Below, piece after piece: positions 9,732-20,291 of a stretch of DNA of 64,000 nt (positions are counted from its first letter, which is position 1; each line of letters starts with the position of its first letter). A program made the translations under genes and the position numbers. Source of the stretch: Rozella allomycis CSF55 (taxonomy: Eukaryota > Rozellomycota); NCBI GenBank assembly GCA_000442015.1, contig KE561067.1, positions 1 through 64,000 on the forward strand. The letters are read 5' to 3'. The notes below the pieces were generated by a model. That model did no database searches and was not told where the DNA came from. It was given only the letters and a program-made list of their open reading frames with translations.

Positions 9732-11039
9732 TTAGACAAACAAAAGTGCAAAGTTAAGCATTATTATTATAGAGGCCACCAAAATCGATGTTACAGTCAA
9801 CCAAGTGGGATTCTTGTTCAATCCCATCCATTCCTTCGACGAAGTAAAATAAACCAAAGGCACAACCGCAAAGGGAAGTTGTAAACTTAAGATCACTTGA
9901 CTCCAAACTAGTAAATTTTGAACTGATGCTTCCCCCATTGATAAAACAACAATTAATGCGGGAAGTATGGCACATGACCTTGTGATCAATCTTCTTATCC
10001 AAGGCTTTATTTTCATATCGAAAAAAGATTCAACGACAATCTGACCCGCCAATGTACCTGTCACTGAAGAGCTCTGACCCGCAAATAAAAGAGCAACAGA
10101 AAAAATTATAGAGGCAGATTTCCCGAGAGAGCCCTCAAGTAATGCGGCTGCTTCCTCTAATGAGTCAACCTTTCGATCTGTAAATGATGCAGAAGCCGTA
10201 ATTAAGATGGCACAGTTGATTAAAAAAGCGAAACATAAGGCAAAAATGGTACCCATGGTCAAATGCGTTACTTTTTCTTTCAAAGAAATGAAATGATGCC
10301 TTGCATTATTCTTTGCTACCATATCTGACTGTAAATACAGGTTATGAGGCATAACAGTTGCTCCAATAATTCCAAGTGAAATAAAAAGTGGATCCTTTTC
10401 CAAAATTTTTAAACTTGGCAAAAACCCCGCGACTATTTCGCTCAATTGGGGCTTCGCCATAAACATATCCGCCAAAAGGCAGGACGAAATTAGCAAAGCT
10501 GTTAATGTCAATACAATTTCAATTGTGCTATTCCCATTTGCATCCAGCCCCATTAAAAGAATGATTACGTCTGCGGAAGTTATAATAATGCCAAGCGAAA
10601 TAGGAATACCGAAAAGAAGTTTAAGGCCTATGGCCGATCCAATGACTTCTGCAAGATCACATGCAATTATAGCCACTTCGGCCACCAAATACATTGGTAT
10701 CCAAAGCCATTTTGTTTGGATGCTCTCTCTTGTCAATTTAGCCAGACCTCTGCTTGTAAATACACCTAACCTAATGCTCAAATATTGTAACACTATAGCT
10801 AAAATGTTTGATAAAAGCACAACATGAAGCAACTTGTACTTGAATTGAGATCCGGCTGCAATATCAGTGGACCAATTTCCAGGGTCCATATATCCAATTG
10901 AGATTATAAAACCTTGCCCAATGCACCGTAATACATTAATTAAAATTCTCATTCTACTTAAATGAGTATTATCCTCAAAATTAAATTCAGAATGGTCTGC
11001 ATCTTCGGATATAAGGGGTGTACCCGACAAAGCCGGCAT
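9732..11039 (-). CDS. NRAMP-family divalent metal transporter
   Basis: The product has 435 residues, about 11 transmembrane helices and no introns. Helix 1 carries the metal-binding DPGNW motif and helix 6 the MPHN motif within GATVMPHNLYLQS, both hallmarks of proton-coupled Mn2+/Fe2+ importers. The helix 2-3 region and the FAGQSSSVTGTLAGQ segment are also typical. The frame is open 13 codons further upstream but without ATG, so start is set at ATG 11039. Localisation to plasma membrane or endosome/vacuole cannot be told. The relatively bacterial-MntH-like sequence is normal for the family. Confidence 0.93.
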   Translation of the reverse strand: MPALSGTPLISEDADHSEFNFEDNTHLSRMRILINVLRCIGQGFIISIGYMDPGNWSTDIAAGSQFKYKLLHVVLLSNILAIVLQYLSIRLGVFTSRGLAKLTRESIQTKWLWIPMYLVAEVAIIACDLAEVIGSAIGLKLLFGIPISLGIIITSADVIILLMGLDANGNSTIEIVLTLTALLISSCLLADMFMAKPQLSEIVAGFLPSLKILEKDPLFISLGIIGATVMPHNLYLQSDMVAKNNARHHFISLKEKVTHLTMGTIFALCFAFLINCAILITASASFTDRKVDSLEEAAALLEGSLGKSASIIFSVALLFAGQSSSVTGTLAGQIVVESFFDMKIKPWIRRLITRSCAILPALIVVLSMGEASVQNLLVWSQVILSLQLPFAVVPLVYFTSSKEWMGLNKNPTWLTVTSILVASIIIMLNFALLFV

Positions 11040-11199
11040 TTGTGTAAATTTAAGAATTTTACTAATTGATGTATGCAATATTACAAAGTTTAAAATGATT
11101 TAATCTAGATTATGTGCATTCTTGTTTTTGGAATAAAATATGAATATCTTAAAAGAAAAGTCCAGCCATTTATTTGTAGGAATTTTTGTGGGAGATTCA

Positions 11200-12516
11200 T
11201 CAGGAGTTTTGGAACAAGTTCATTATTTTAGCGTTTGACAAATAAAAAATGGGAAGATACATCATAGTTGCTATTGAAAATGCGGTCAAACTCCAAAAAG
11301 ATCCAAATGATATCTTAATGTACGCTGCTATTATTGGTGCTAAAAGCATGCCCAAACTGTAGCACATATTGTAAATAGCGTACACTTGAGCGTTGGACGC
11401 TTGGAAACCATATCGATGAACGATTGCCGCCATTTCTGGCATTGAAGGAGTATTGAAAACAGATGCAGATGCCCCAAAGAAGGACATAGCCGGTATCATC
11501 GTTGATATTGAGTCACAAGACATCATAAGAGGCGCTGCAAGTGAGTGAAGAATCATTCCGATTGAAATAATTAAATATTTATCATATTTATCTGATAAAT
11601 GTCCAACGAAAGTCGAAACAATAATGTTCGGCACGATTGCTGCTATAAACATATACCCAGTTTCAGCCTCGCTGAGATTGAAATTTTCCTTCAAATATAT
11701 TGCAATTATTCCTTCAAAAGCTGAAAAAGAGCAGGATCCTAGCAAAACCGCAATTCCATAAATCCATATTTGAGGTATACTAATTAATCGTACAATACTC
11801 GACTTTTGAGATATTGATGACTCATAGTTTTGAATAACTTGGGGTTGAATGTACAACCTTCCAAAAAAATCTAAAAGTGCCAGAAATGCACAAACATAGA
11901 AAGGTGATGCCGTTGAAATGTATTGGCCCATTACTCCTCCTACTACTGGCCCAAGTAAATACCCAAGTGTGTGTCCGCTTAAGACGATTCCCATGGCTAC
12001 ACCAAGTTTTTCTTTTGGGATGACATCTGCAAGTAATGCTAATCCAATAACCCAACTGGCGGCTGCCGAAACACCTAAGAAATGCCTTCTGACATGCTTA
12101 CCTTGCAAAATTCTAGCGAAAATTAATGCCGCCAAGGACTTACTTAGAGCGAAAACGATAGTCATTACAGACAATGCGACTAGTCCTATTAACATTGGCG
12201 TTTTTCGACTTTGATATCTATCGCTCAACACTCCAAACACTGGAGTCCCTAAAAATAGACCACTGGCAAACATTCCAAACAAAATAGAATTGTAAATATC
12301 GACTTCATTATTTTCATATCCCATGTCTATTAGTATTCGAGGCAATATGGGTAGAACCACTCCGTATACCACCATATCAGTGAATATTGCAAAATAGACC
12401 ACAATAGTAACTGCAATTATTGAGGTTCTAAATGAATTATTATGTCGTTGTAATGAATTTTGTGAGTTGTCGAACAGATTTTCGAGACTCTGGTTATTCG
12501 GAATCGCCTGTGTCAT
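11200..12516 (-). CDS. Major facilitator superfamily transporter (DHA1, vesicular-amine-transporter-like)
   Basis: Twelve predicted transmembrane helices occupy about 430 residues. Visible family motifs are the loop 2-3 motif GVLSDRYQSRK (motif A) and the helix 5 antiporter motif GHTLGYLLGPVVGG (motif C), which mark the DHA1 drug/amine proton antiporters including vesicular monoamine transporter relatives. Within motif-B helix 4, RILQG is followed by nine residues that family alignments do not accommodate. They are a 27-nt in-frame intron (12075-12101), whose removal gives RILQGVSAAASW. Start is ATG at 12516. Substrate is unknown. Confidence 0.85.
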   Translation of the reverse strand: MTQAIPNNQSLENLFDNSQNSLQRHNNSFRTSIIAVTIVVYFAIFTDMVVYGVVLPILPRILIDMGYENNEVDIYNSILFGMFASGLFLGTPVFGVLSDRYQSRKTPMLIGLVALSVMTIVFALSKSLAALIFARILQGKHVRRHFLGVSAAASWVIGLALLADVIPKEKLGVAMGIVLSGHTLGYLLGPVVGGVMGQYISTASPFYVCAFLALLDFFGRLYIQPQVIQNYESSISQKSSIVRLISIPQIWIYGIAVLLGSCSFSAFEGIIAIYLKENFNLSEAETGYMFIAAIVPNIIVSTFVGHLSDKYDKYLIISIGMILHSLAAPLMMSCDSISTMIPAMSFFGASASVFNTPSMPEMAAIVHRYGFQASNAQVYAIYNMCYSLGMLLAPIIAAYIKISFGSFWSLTAFSIATMMYLPIFYLSNAKIMNLFQNS

Positions 12517-12772
12517 TTCCAAAATAAAGAGAATAAATAACAATATTTATTTTTTTATATTCAATACAAAATAAAGGATAGTCACGATTTAAGTTTCAGC
12601 CTTTTTGCAGCTTTGGTGAAAATGTAGATTTGATATGGGTAACTTTCTTCTCCGCCAATGAAAAGGACTTGACAAAATTAATTCGAAATGTAATTTCTTA
12701 TTAATTCAGAGACACAAATAATTAAAACAAAATACACAAGTTAGGTTTATTTCGCAGCAAAATTATCGGGGT

Positions 12773-13521
12773 CTATGTTTCCTTTTTTATTTTTAACTTT
12801 GATGACTTTTCTTTTCTTTTCTTCTTTTCTTTTAAGTCTTTTAGTTTCTTTTCTTTCTTCTTTTTTTCTTTTACGTCTTTTAATTTCTTTTCTTTCTTCT
12901 TCTTTTCTTTTAAGTCTTTTAAATTCTTTTCTTTCTTCTTTTTTTCTTTCTCATTCGTTCCACCATCAGGAATATCTAAAGTCACCGTGGTTTCTTGGCT
13001 CATGACAAATGTGTTTTCATCGTAAACGCCCAGGATTTCGTTTAATTCCTGCGTGGAATAGTTTTTGACATTTTTGCCTCTTAAAAGTCTTCTTTTGTGT
13101 GCCAATCTTCCTGAAACCAAGTTATCTTTCTTAATTTTGACCTCTTTAGTTGTTTCGGTACTTTTATAAGTTGAAGATTCGGAAGTTTCATTCAAAGATT
13201 GAAGTAATTTTTCATAATCGTCAGCAACATTACTTTGCCCTTCAATGGTGGAAACATTAGACCCGAGTCCTTTGCATTTTACTAGAAATCTGTACCTTTA
13301 GTGTTATCTTTTATTTTATAATATACTAGATCCGTCGATCCTGTGAGTTCCTTTCCAAGACCCATACCACTACTCCAACCCATCTTAGCCATAAGTTTCA
13401 ATGCCACTGACGAGGTTTTTTCTGTTAAAATAGCATTAAAGCATTTACCTTCTACTTTAGATGCCGTTCTTCTCGTATCTATAACTATTTTCTGTTTTTT
13501 TCTTGGACCTGCGAGACCCAT
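12773..13521 (-). CDS. PXR1: G-patch protein PXR1/PINX1
   Basis: Three exons are joined by introns of 27 nt (13422-13448) and 26 nt (13270-13295). The N-terminus MGLAGPRKKQKI and the G-patch (LMAKMGWSSGMGLGKELTGS, then KGLGS after splicing) match PINX1/PXR1. The element SGRLAHKRRLLRGKNVKNYS followed by NEILGV is the second family signature. The tail is a KEKKKKEKK/LKDLK repeat array rich in lysine, as in fungal PXR1. The protein stimulates the DEAH helicase Prp43 in rRNA processing and can bind telomerase. The 3' end is uncertain in the low-complexity Lys region. One frame ends at 12773, and an alternative frame would read NIDPDNFAAK. Confidence 0.88.
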
Positions 13522-13656
13522 TTCAATTTTTGTTCCAAGCCACTGGCGCTGTCTTTAAGACAATGCTATTAGATTCAATGTTCTACATTCTGTATTATTT
13601 CGTGTAATAAATTTATGATTGTTCTATTTTTCTTGAGTTGCATTTTTAGGAAAATT

Positions 13657-15302
13657 ATGGAACCTTCTTACGAAAAACTAACAGTGGTGAAGTTACGCGA
13701 AGAGCTGAAAAATAGAAATTTGTTGAGTACAGGAAAAAAGAAAGAGCTTGTTAAAAGGCTAGAGGAATCTGATTTAATACAATTGCAAAACTCGCCTACC
13801 AGCAATAGAAATCAGTCCAAAACCAAAGAGTATTATAGAGAGTTATGTCGAAGGAGGGGATTACCAGTATCTGGTACAAAACAAGAATTAATGATACGGT
13901 TAAATCTGGCTTCAAATAATGTGCCTTTGTTTTCCCCATCAGCAAAAGAAATATCACCTGCGAGCTCCCCAAGAAGGACAAAGTCTGAAGATTTACCAGT
14001 AGATTTATTTGAGGAAATGAAAAATGTTCGAAAGAGATCAAAATTTTATAGCGAAAAAGAGAGTTTGTCATCGACACCTGAATTACCAAGCAATGAAACT
14101 GATGAATATGTCAATATTGTTAGAAACCCTATTAAAACACTTTCTCTGTTTTCTGACGCTGTTTGTGAAAAGGGTAGTGCATTTTTTGTGGAATGCAAAA
14201 AACACAAATTTCTGATGGGCTTGCTTTTTACTGTCCTGGCAGTATATTTCGTGGTGCGATCACTAGACGGGAACCATCGGCATGTAATTGTTTATAATTC
14301 GGCTAAGCAAGTTTTTTCATCAATTTGAGAAGATAGTCTTGTGGTACGGACTTTGGTTTGTTTATGGTGTGGCGTCTTCCATTGGACTAGGCTTTGGTCT
14401 TCATACATTCGTACTATTTTTGGGTCCTTTTATAGCCAAAGTAGCTATTGCAGCTTTTCATTGCAATTCCATTGACTTCAGTATGGTAGGATTCTCAGAG
14501 TAAGATTTATTTGATCGTAAGAAAAGTATTCATTGTGTTAAATCTCCTGGGTCATTAATAGGAGCGTTGGATGTAATAAATAAAGTTAAATACGAGGCGT
14601 TCTTTTGGGGAGCCGGGACAGCCTTTGGAGAACTCCCGCCATTCTTTATCGCCAGGGCATGTAATTCAAAATAGTTTAATTAATAAGCCGCTGCTATTGG
14701 CATATTTGATGATACTTTCAATGACATGCTTAAGTTGTCAAAGTCCAAAATCACCAACACAAGGGATTGGGTGAAAGTAAAAATGTTTCAAATGATGACG
14801 TCCTTGGGATTTTGGGGTGTTCTTTTGGGTGCGTCAGTACGCCAAATTTTATACTTTTTTTACTTAGATTCCTAATCCTGTTTTCGATTTTGCAGGCATT
14901 GGATGCGGAATCAATAAAGTTCCATTTTGGACATTTTTTTCTGCAACTTTTATAGGAAAAGCTATTGTAAAGACATTTATACAAGTATGCATTAATATAA
15001 ATTATCATAGACATCCTTTGTGGTATACTTATTTGAAAAAGAAAACATTGACAATGCCATCTCCATTATTAAATCCTTTCATTTACATCTAGGCACATTA
15101 ATGGAAGCTTTTATTGACGAAAAAAGAAGTCAGTTTATCGAAGAAGTTGTAGTACATCATGACGTAAATCGTATCTTCTTTATTCAGTTAGAATTCAAAA
15201 TTTGATTTTCTGTATAAATTGTTTATATCGACGCTGATTATATTTTTCGTTGGAAGTATTATCAATCAAATTGCCAGAATACAATTGAAAAAAAGAAAAT
15301 AA
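13657..15302 (+). CDS. VMP1: SAP domain fused to VMP1-like scramblase
   Basis: Seven exons are separated by introns of 26-31 nt (the first is 14284-14311). Residues about 5-40 are a SAP DNA/RNA-binding helix pair ([25 protein letters not shown]), with a second SAP-like copy [20 protein letters not shown]. After a Ser-rich linker the protein becomes VMP1, with [59 protein letters not shown] and [19 protein letters not shown]1 is an ER lipid scramblase needed for autophagosome and lipid-droplet formation. SAP domains on a membrane protein of this family are not something I know. Phase is preserved across every junction, so the fusion is not an artefact of frame choice. ATG at 13657 precedes SAP directly. 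Confidence 0.88.
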
Positions 15303-15440
15303 ATTGTACTCCATTTCGTTAAAATTTCAATTAATGTTATTGAAACACCCACAGCTCCCATGCTACATTAATAGAAATTCAAGATTAAAATTTAAATCTC
15401 TCGAATGTTTATGACAACCTAACCGTAATTGTAAACAAAT

Positions 15441-17939
15441 ATGCTTTCTAAATCAAATCCATCTATTGAAAATTTGATATATCCGGCCAAGAAAAGTTAT
15501 TCCATAAGAAATGACAAAGGCAAAATAATTCCAGGTATGATTCTTGGAGACCCTGAAGAATTTGAGCGTATGGAACGCAAGTTCATTAAAGACACTCAAG
15601 TCGATTCCAAAAGAATTGTAAAAAAGGTATTCATATTTAGTACTATTAAAAAAGGAAACCTCGCATATAGCCCAGATCAATCACTCAAAAGAAGAATACG
15701 ATGAAAACATTAGACACTATCTCGTGTAACAATCAATCTTATGCTGAAAAAAGAATGCAAGAAAAGTCATTGGACAATTGGGAAAAGCAACAAACAATAT
15801 GGAACAAAATAGATGATTTGATTTGCCAAAAGACAAATAAGGTTGTTACTTAGACTTTAATTGATAGAAAAAAGAAGAACTAATTGCTAATAAAACATTA
15901 AAATACAGGCTCTTATTAGAAGATAGAGAATTGATGAATCAAATATTGACAATAATGAACAAAGGGGATAATAATGTTGGCACTATTTTAACCATTGGAA
16001 ATGACTTGACGGGCCTTGTTCGAACACTCGAAGGAAAACTCAATTTTAATTGTGAATTGATTAGAAGTTACAATCAATGGTAAATGCATGCTTGAGAGAA
16101 AATCAGCCATATACCGTTAGACACCTACAATCAAGACATTCTCATAAACAAAAATAATGAAATAAAAGGGATTTTGCCAGATTTAAATGTTGCACAAGGG
16201 GTAATGAGAACGGATAGATATTGAAAGGGAAAGGTCGATAACTTGACGGTTTTTGGATTTAACAAGAAAGAAAATAGCAAATCTTTGAAAGAATCAAGAA
16301 GCATACCAGAAATATTAAGAGAAGATTCTGGGCAAAAAAGTGTGTCTGTGGACAGCGTAAAACTTGAAAAGGGCAAATTGGGGTAATATTGCTAAACGAT
16401 GACAATTCAGATCGAAATCATTTGACAGTTTTCCTTCGATTAGGACAGAAGTTATCCCGTTTATTAAAACAGAGGCCAATTGTTTATTAAGTTTAAGTGA
16501 AAAATACTTGTATTTTGAATCTTTTACAAAGCAAATTTGCTGTAAAGCTTTTACATTAACAAATCACTCTGATCAAACAATTCACTTTGAGTGGATCAAC
16601 GAATCTAATAAAAAAGTACCTTCAAAGATTTATATTGAGAAAGAAAGCTCAAGCCTTTTACTTTTTTGGAAAATCCGGATCCGTTTTGGCGGGCCAGTCA
16701 TTATCATTCAACGTGGCATTCAAATCGGATGAATTTGGGGTAAAATGTCTTTGTTTTTTGATAGAGATGTTTAAACAGGTTTGGTCTTTAAAAACAAGAC
16801 CTCAAATTCAAGATAACATTATATTGACTTTGAAGGGGATTTCACTGGAAAAAGACGCAAATAAAAGTAAAAGAGAAAAAATCGAAAAGGATTTATTCCT
16901 TAAACAGTATTTAGTAGTTGTCATTTTGAAAGGGCGAAATCTACAGCCAAATATATTATCGACACTCTTATAAATCAAGTTCATCATTACAGCGAAACAA
17001 AATTGCGTAAATTGATTCTCTTAAGAGAGGAAACTATGTTTAATTATTACAATAATAAATTATATGTAAAAATTGTTTTGTCCTGTAAACAGATATTTTA
17101 CGATCCTTCCACCATAGAGAAATTCAAGAATCTGGTTGAAGAAATCAAACAGATTTCAGGACTATCAGAGTACCAATGGACTTTTTCAATTGATGATATT
17201 TATGAAGTAATAAGAAAGAATTCGTTATATAGATTATTCATCTAATTGACCCTATTGAAAGAAGGTCAGAATTCTATGAAAGGCTAAATAAATTAATCAT
17301 TGACGCAACAAAACCACCAGAGTTGAAGAATTTAAAGCCTAGGCTGTTAAGTTTGACCAGTGCCATGCTTTGTTCGGTCGCAGATAAAATATATGGCATC
17401 TCAAATTCAATCAGAAAAGACATGGAGCTACCTCTAGACGTAACAATTAATTAACATTTTAAACTTTAGAGGCCGGCTGTTAGCAAATTCATAAATCTCG
17501 AAAATATCCCTCAAGCCTCAGTAGAAGAAGAAAAGAACCCGGCTCCTTCTATTGAAACGAAAAAATTAGACAAGGTATTGCGCTTGAAGGTTTAATATAG
17601 GCGCCACAAAAAATTGACAGCAAGACAAAGAAACAAAATGTTCAGCCCTCAAACACCGCTAATAAACCATCAACGCCAAATGCCAAAGCGCAAACAAGAG
17701 TAAAATCAGCGGATTTAGAAAAACAAAATACTCTGGTTTCAATTCCGCAAGGTAATATTCAAATTATATAATATTGAGAAGATGCAGTCTTAAAAAAGAG
17801 CGCTCAAAAGGAAATCTGGACAAAAGAGAGACGCCAAAAAGAGTATGAATACAGGAAAATATTAAAAAATAATGTTTCAAATCAACTGAGAATCGAAATT
17901 TATGAATTAATTGATATTTTAGATGCCTTTACTTGTTAA
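15441..17939 (+). CDS. MYCBPAP: MYCBP-associated protein family, flagellar central-apparatus candidate
   Basis: About fourteen exons are separated by introns of 26-30 nt and encode roughly 720 residues in one continuous phase. Features include an N-terminal LGDPEEFERME region, a helical block (MQEKSLDNWEKQQTIW), an ASH/MSP-like beta domain (FTLTNHSDQTIHFEWI, FYFFGKSGSVLAGQSLSF, FKSDEFG, FKQVWSLKTRPQ, ILTLKGISL) and a C-terminal helical part (LTSAMLCSVADKIYG). This order fits the MYCBPAP family, whose members occur in sperm and cilia and associate with the central pair in model flagellates. Without splicing the region appears as scattered short frames. A flagellated life stage is implied. Family assignment is from motif memory. 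Confidence 0.72.
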
Positions 17940-18005
17940 GTCTGCCTCTTTGCATTTAAAAGATCTTTCTTAAATGCTCCACCTTAAATAAAGACTTTTT
18001 TCTTT

Positions 18006-18415
18006 ATGTCTCGCCTTACTATCCAGTTACATTTCTTTGTAAAGGATCAAGATTAAAGACAACTCGGTTGAAACGCCAAAAGAGTATATGTTTTAACCAG
18101 GGTCCATTAGCCATGCAAGCTTTTCTGGACTCGATGTCACAAAAATTGTGTGCAAATATAAGCGTACTAGATATGCATAAAAATACAATCTTCTCCTCTA
18201 ATGCCTTAAATCTACCCTTCAAACCTAACCTGCCATGTCCCAACGAACAATTACAAATTCCAGGAATAAATAAGATCTTAAAAACTACGAAAGAGAATGT
18301 TCACTATATCGTGTTTCAATTAAAAGAGATCCAAATATCTATTGTTACTCTAAAACAAGAGTCGATCAGTCTTGCATGGCAAAGTTACGACGTTTTCAAA
18401 AATCTTCTTGAATGA
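18006..18415 (+). CDS. Small protein of unknown function
   Basis: ATG at 18006 opens MSRLTIQLHFF. A 20-nt GT-AG gap (18039-18058) then leads into TTRLKRQKSICFNQ and on to a stop at 18415, about 128 residues in all. The second half is a mixed alpha/beta sequence (NISVLDMHKNTIFSS, VHYIVFQLKEIQISIVTL) that could be a small roadblock/longin-like or complex subunit fold. I recognise no family. The intron would be shorter than the others, so the 5' part is uncertain. The frame from GCC-ATG near 18112 is an alternative start. Confidence 0.45.
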
Positions 18416-18535
18416 ATCCAAATAATGAACTCTAAATTTAATTTTAATAAAATCTAAGATTTTAATCAATCTGTCAAAGTTAAGATTTGGCTATGCTTCA
18501 AAGGATATATATTTGTTGGATTTTGTGATTGGTTT

Positions 18536-19129
18536 ATGCAAAGTTACGAGGACTACATTCAAGTAAATAATAATCGAATTTATTAAAAGCAACACTTTGA
18601 AGATTTATTAGGTGATATCCCTCTTGATTTCTTACCTATACTTACTGGGTCTACACCCTCGAATGCAATTCCAGAAATGTTAGAGAGGAAGGAAGGTGCA
18701 CCGAGAAAAACAGAATTTCAAAAACATACCAAATCGAAGCACTTTGACATCGACTTGCTCGCATTTCCAGATCATGTAAATAGGGAATTTCTTTTACATT
18801 AGTATGAAGTTTACGCTGAATTGCCTGGAATTTCAAAGAAAGATATAAATATTCATGTGAATGATAAGCATGTAAATATATGTTCGCCGTAAAGATAGCT
18901 TCTGTCAATCGAAGTCTCAAAAATCGAACCAAAGACTGAAATGGCTGAAGGAACCCCAAAGGCATTGATAAGGGAAAGGAAATATGGTGATATGAAGAGA
19001 GTATTGAGATTGTCAAGAGACGCGGATGTGGAAACGGATCTAAAGGCTGATTTGGCTGATGGTGTCCTTAAAATAATGATACCTCGATCAAAGCCAGAAA
19101 TGAAAAGCAAGAAGATCGAAGTTTTATGA
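18536..19129 (+). CDS. Small heat-shock protein (Hsp20/alpha-crystallin)
   Basis: Four exons are joined by three 27-nt introns, giving about 170 residues. The alpha-crystallin domain begins YEVYAELPGISKKDINIHV, continues with the charged loop RERKYGDMKRVLRLSRDAD and ends with the diagnostic ADGVLKIMIPRSKPE. It is an ATP-independent holdase that keeps unfolding proteins soluble. The N-terminal arm is short and phenylalanine-poor apart from HFEDLLGDIPLDFLPIL. Only the last exon is visible as a long open frame, the rest being restored by splicing. It lies tail to tail with the cyclophilin gene, 20 bp apart. Confidence 0.88.
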
Positions 19130-19149
19130 ATTGTGATATAAATTTGCGT

Positions 19150-19739
19150 TTATGTGGTTGAATTATCTTGATTCATTTCAATCAGACCGCAATCACGGAT
19201 TTTTATAACTTTTGAGGTGATTCCGGTTTTACTCCCCAAACTTTCCAATTCTTTGGTAATCTCTAAGCCTGATACGACTTTGCCAAAAACCACGTGCTTC
19301 CTGTTTAATTTTGGCAATGGTGCGCAAGTGATAAAAAACTGTGATGCGTTAGTATCCTTGCTTCCTGCATTCGCCATTGACAAGAGCCCTTCTTCTGTAT
19401 GTTTAAGCCGAAAATTCTCATCCTTAAATCTTTTGCCATATATAGAGTATCCACCGCTTCCATCACCGTTCACAAAATCGCCCCCTTGGATGACGAAACC
19501 CTGAATAAAAGAATCATTCTTATTTACGGGAATTACTCTATGGAATTTACAACCTTTATATCCACATCCTTTTTCTCCAGTACAAAGAATTTTGAAATTT
19601 TCGCATGTTTTCGGTACCACATCAAAAAACAATTCGACAATTATTCGTCCGACCAAGATCTCATCAACTTCTATTTCTAGGAATACCTAACATCTATATA
19701 CTAATCTAATACGTATTCGTTTTGAACTTTTTGTTTCAT
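19150..19739 (-). CDS. Cyclophilin-type peptidyl-prolyl isomerase
   Basis: Three exons: MKQKVQNEY, then a 26-nt intron, [26 protein letters not shown], an in-frame 27-nt intron, then GFVIQGGDF. The catalytic Arg lies in FHRVI, and the FVIQGGDF and ASQFFIT motifs are intact. The usual tryptophan that contacts cyclosporin A (in the P-W-L-D-G-K-H-V-V-F-G segment) is Lys here ([13 protein letters not shown]), so reduced drug binding is inferred. A basic insertion, GCGYKG, resembles the divergent-loop cyclophilins. There is no signal peptide, so it is probably cytosolic or nuclear. Its ATG lies 11 bp from the N at 19750, where flanking sequence is duplicated. Confidence 0.9.
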
Positions 19740-19769
19740 TTCTCAAATTNTTGTTTCATTTCTTAAATT
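19731..19769. repeat. Assembly gap flanked by a 19-nt near-repeat
   Basis: Positions 19731-19749 and 19751-19769 differ at one base across the N at 19750. The true cyclophilin-Nudix spacer is probably about 20 bp shorter than shown, or the two copies are alleles. Confidence 0.65.
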
Positions 19770-19776
19770 TGGTAAA

Positions 19777-20241
19777 ATGCAAAAAGATGTTTCCTATGGA
19801 ATAGTATTACTATTTAAGAATACTATGAATATTTTTGAAACATTTTTAATACATCAACTCTCTGGCCCGCATTGGACAATACCTAAAGGGCACCCCGAGC
19901 CAAGTGACAAGAGTGATGTTGAAACAGCATTACGAGAGCTTAAAGAGGAAACAGGGTATTCCCTTTCTCCTGCTGATCTTTTTGATACTAACACCAAGTT
20001 CTCGACTAGTTATGAATACTATCATGCCAAGAAAAAGATCCAAATTCACAAAACCAATATCTATTTTTTGGCCTTCGTTGGTGAGCACATGCGGCATGAA
20101 GAGAAACCTAAACTTCAAGAATGTGAAGTTGATGAGGCTACTTGGCTAAATTTTGAAGATGCAAAACAAAAGGTTACATTTGAATCGGACAAGCAATTAA
20201 TAAAAGAAGTAGAAAAGTTTATTGAACACAGCAAATTATAG
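19777..20241 (+). CDS. Nudix hydrolase, diadenosine-tetraphosphatase-like
   Basis: This is a single-exon 154-residue Nudix protein. The strand WTIPKGH and the Nudix box (GHPEPSDKSDVETALRELKE then ETGY) follow GX5EX7REXXEEXGX with a one-residue insertion. Overall length and the PKGHPEP element resemble NUDT2/Ap4A hydrolase, which removes stress-linked dinucleoside polyphosphates. A diphosphoinositol or mRNA-cap substrate cannot be excluded. It is divergent from cyclophilin with a spacer of about 37 bp that contains the assembly gap. Confidence 0.85.
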   Translation: MQKDVSYGIVLLFKNTMNIFETFLIHQLSGPHWTIPKGHPEPSDKSDVETALRELKEETGYSLSPADLFDTNTKFSTSYEYYHAKKKIQIHKTNIYFLAFVGEHMRHEEKPKLQECEVDEATWLNFEDAKQKVTFESDKQLIKEVEKFIEHSKL

Positions 20242-20291
20242 AAACTTTAATTTTTTAATGATAATAAAATTGTTCTTTCGTTATTTATGCC

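Noticed and set aside
12773-13005. Plus-strand frame rich in Ser, Leu and Phe
   Set aside because: It is the antisense image of the lysine repeat tail of PXR1.
14470-14510. Apparent stop after VGFSE in the VMP1 gene
   Set aside because: A 27-nt intron starting at the GTAAG after the GA of that codon restores the frame into [10 protein letters not shown].
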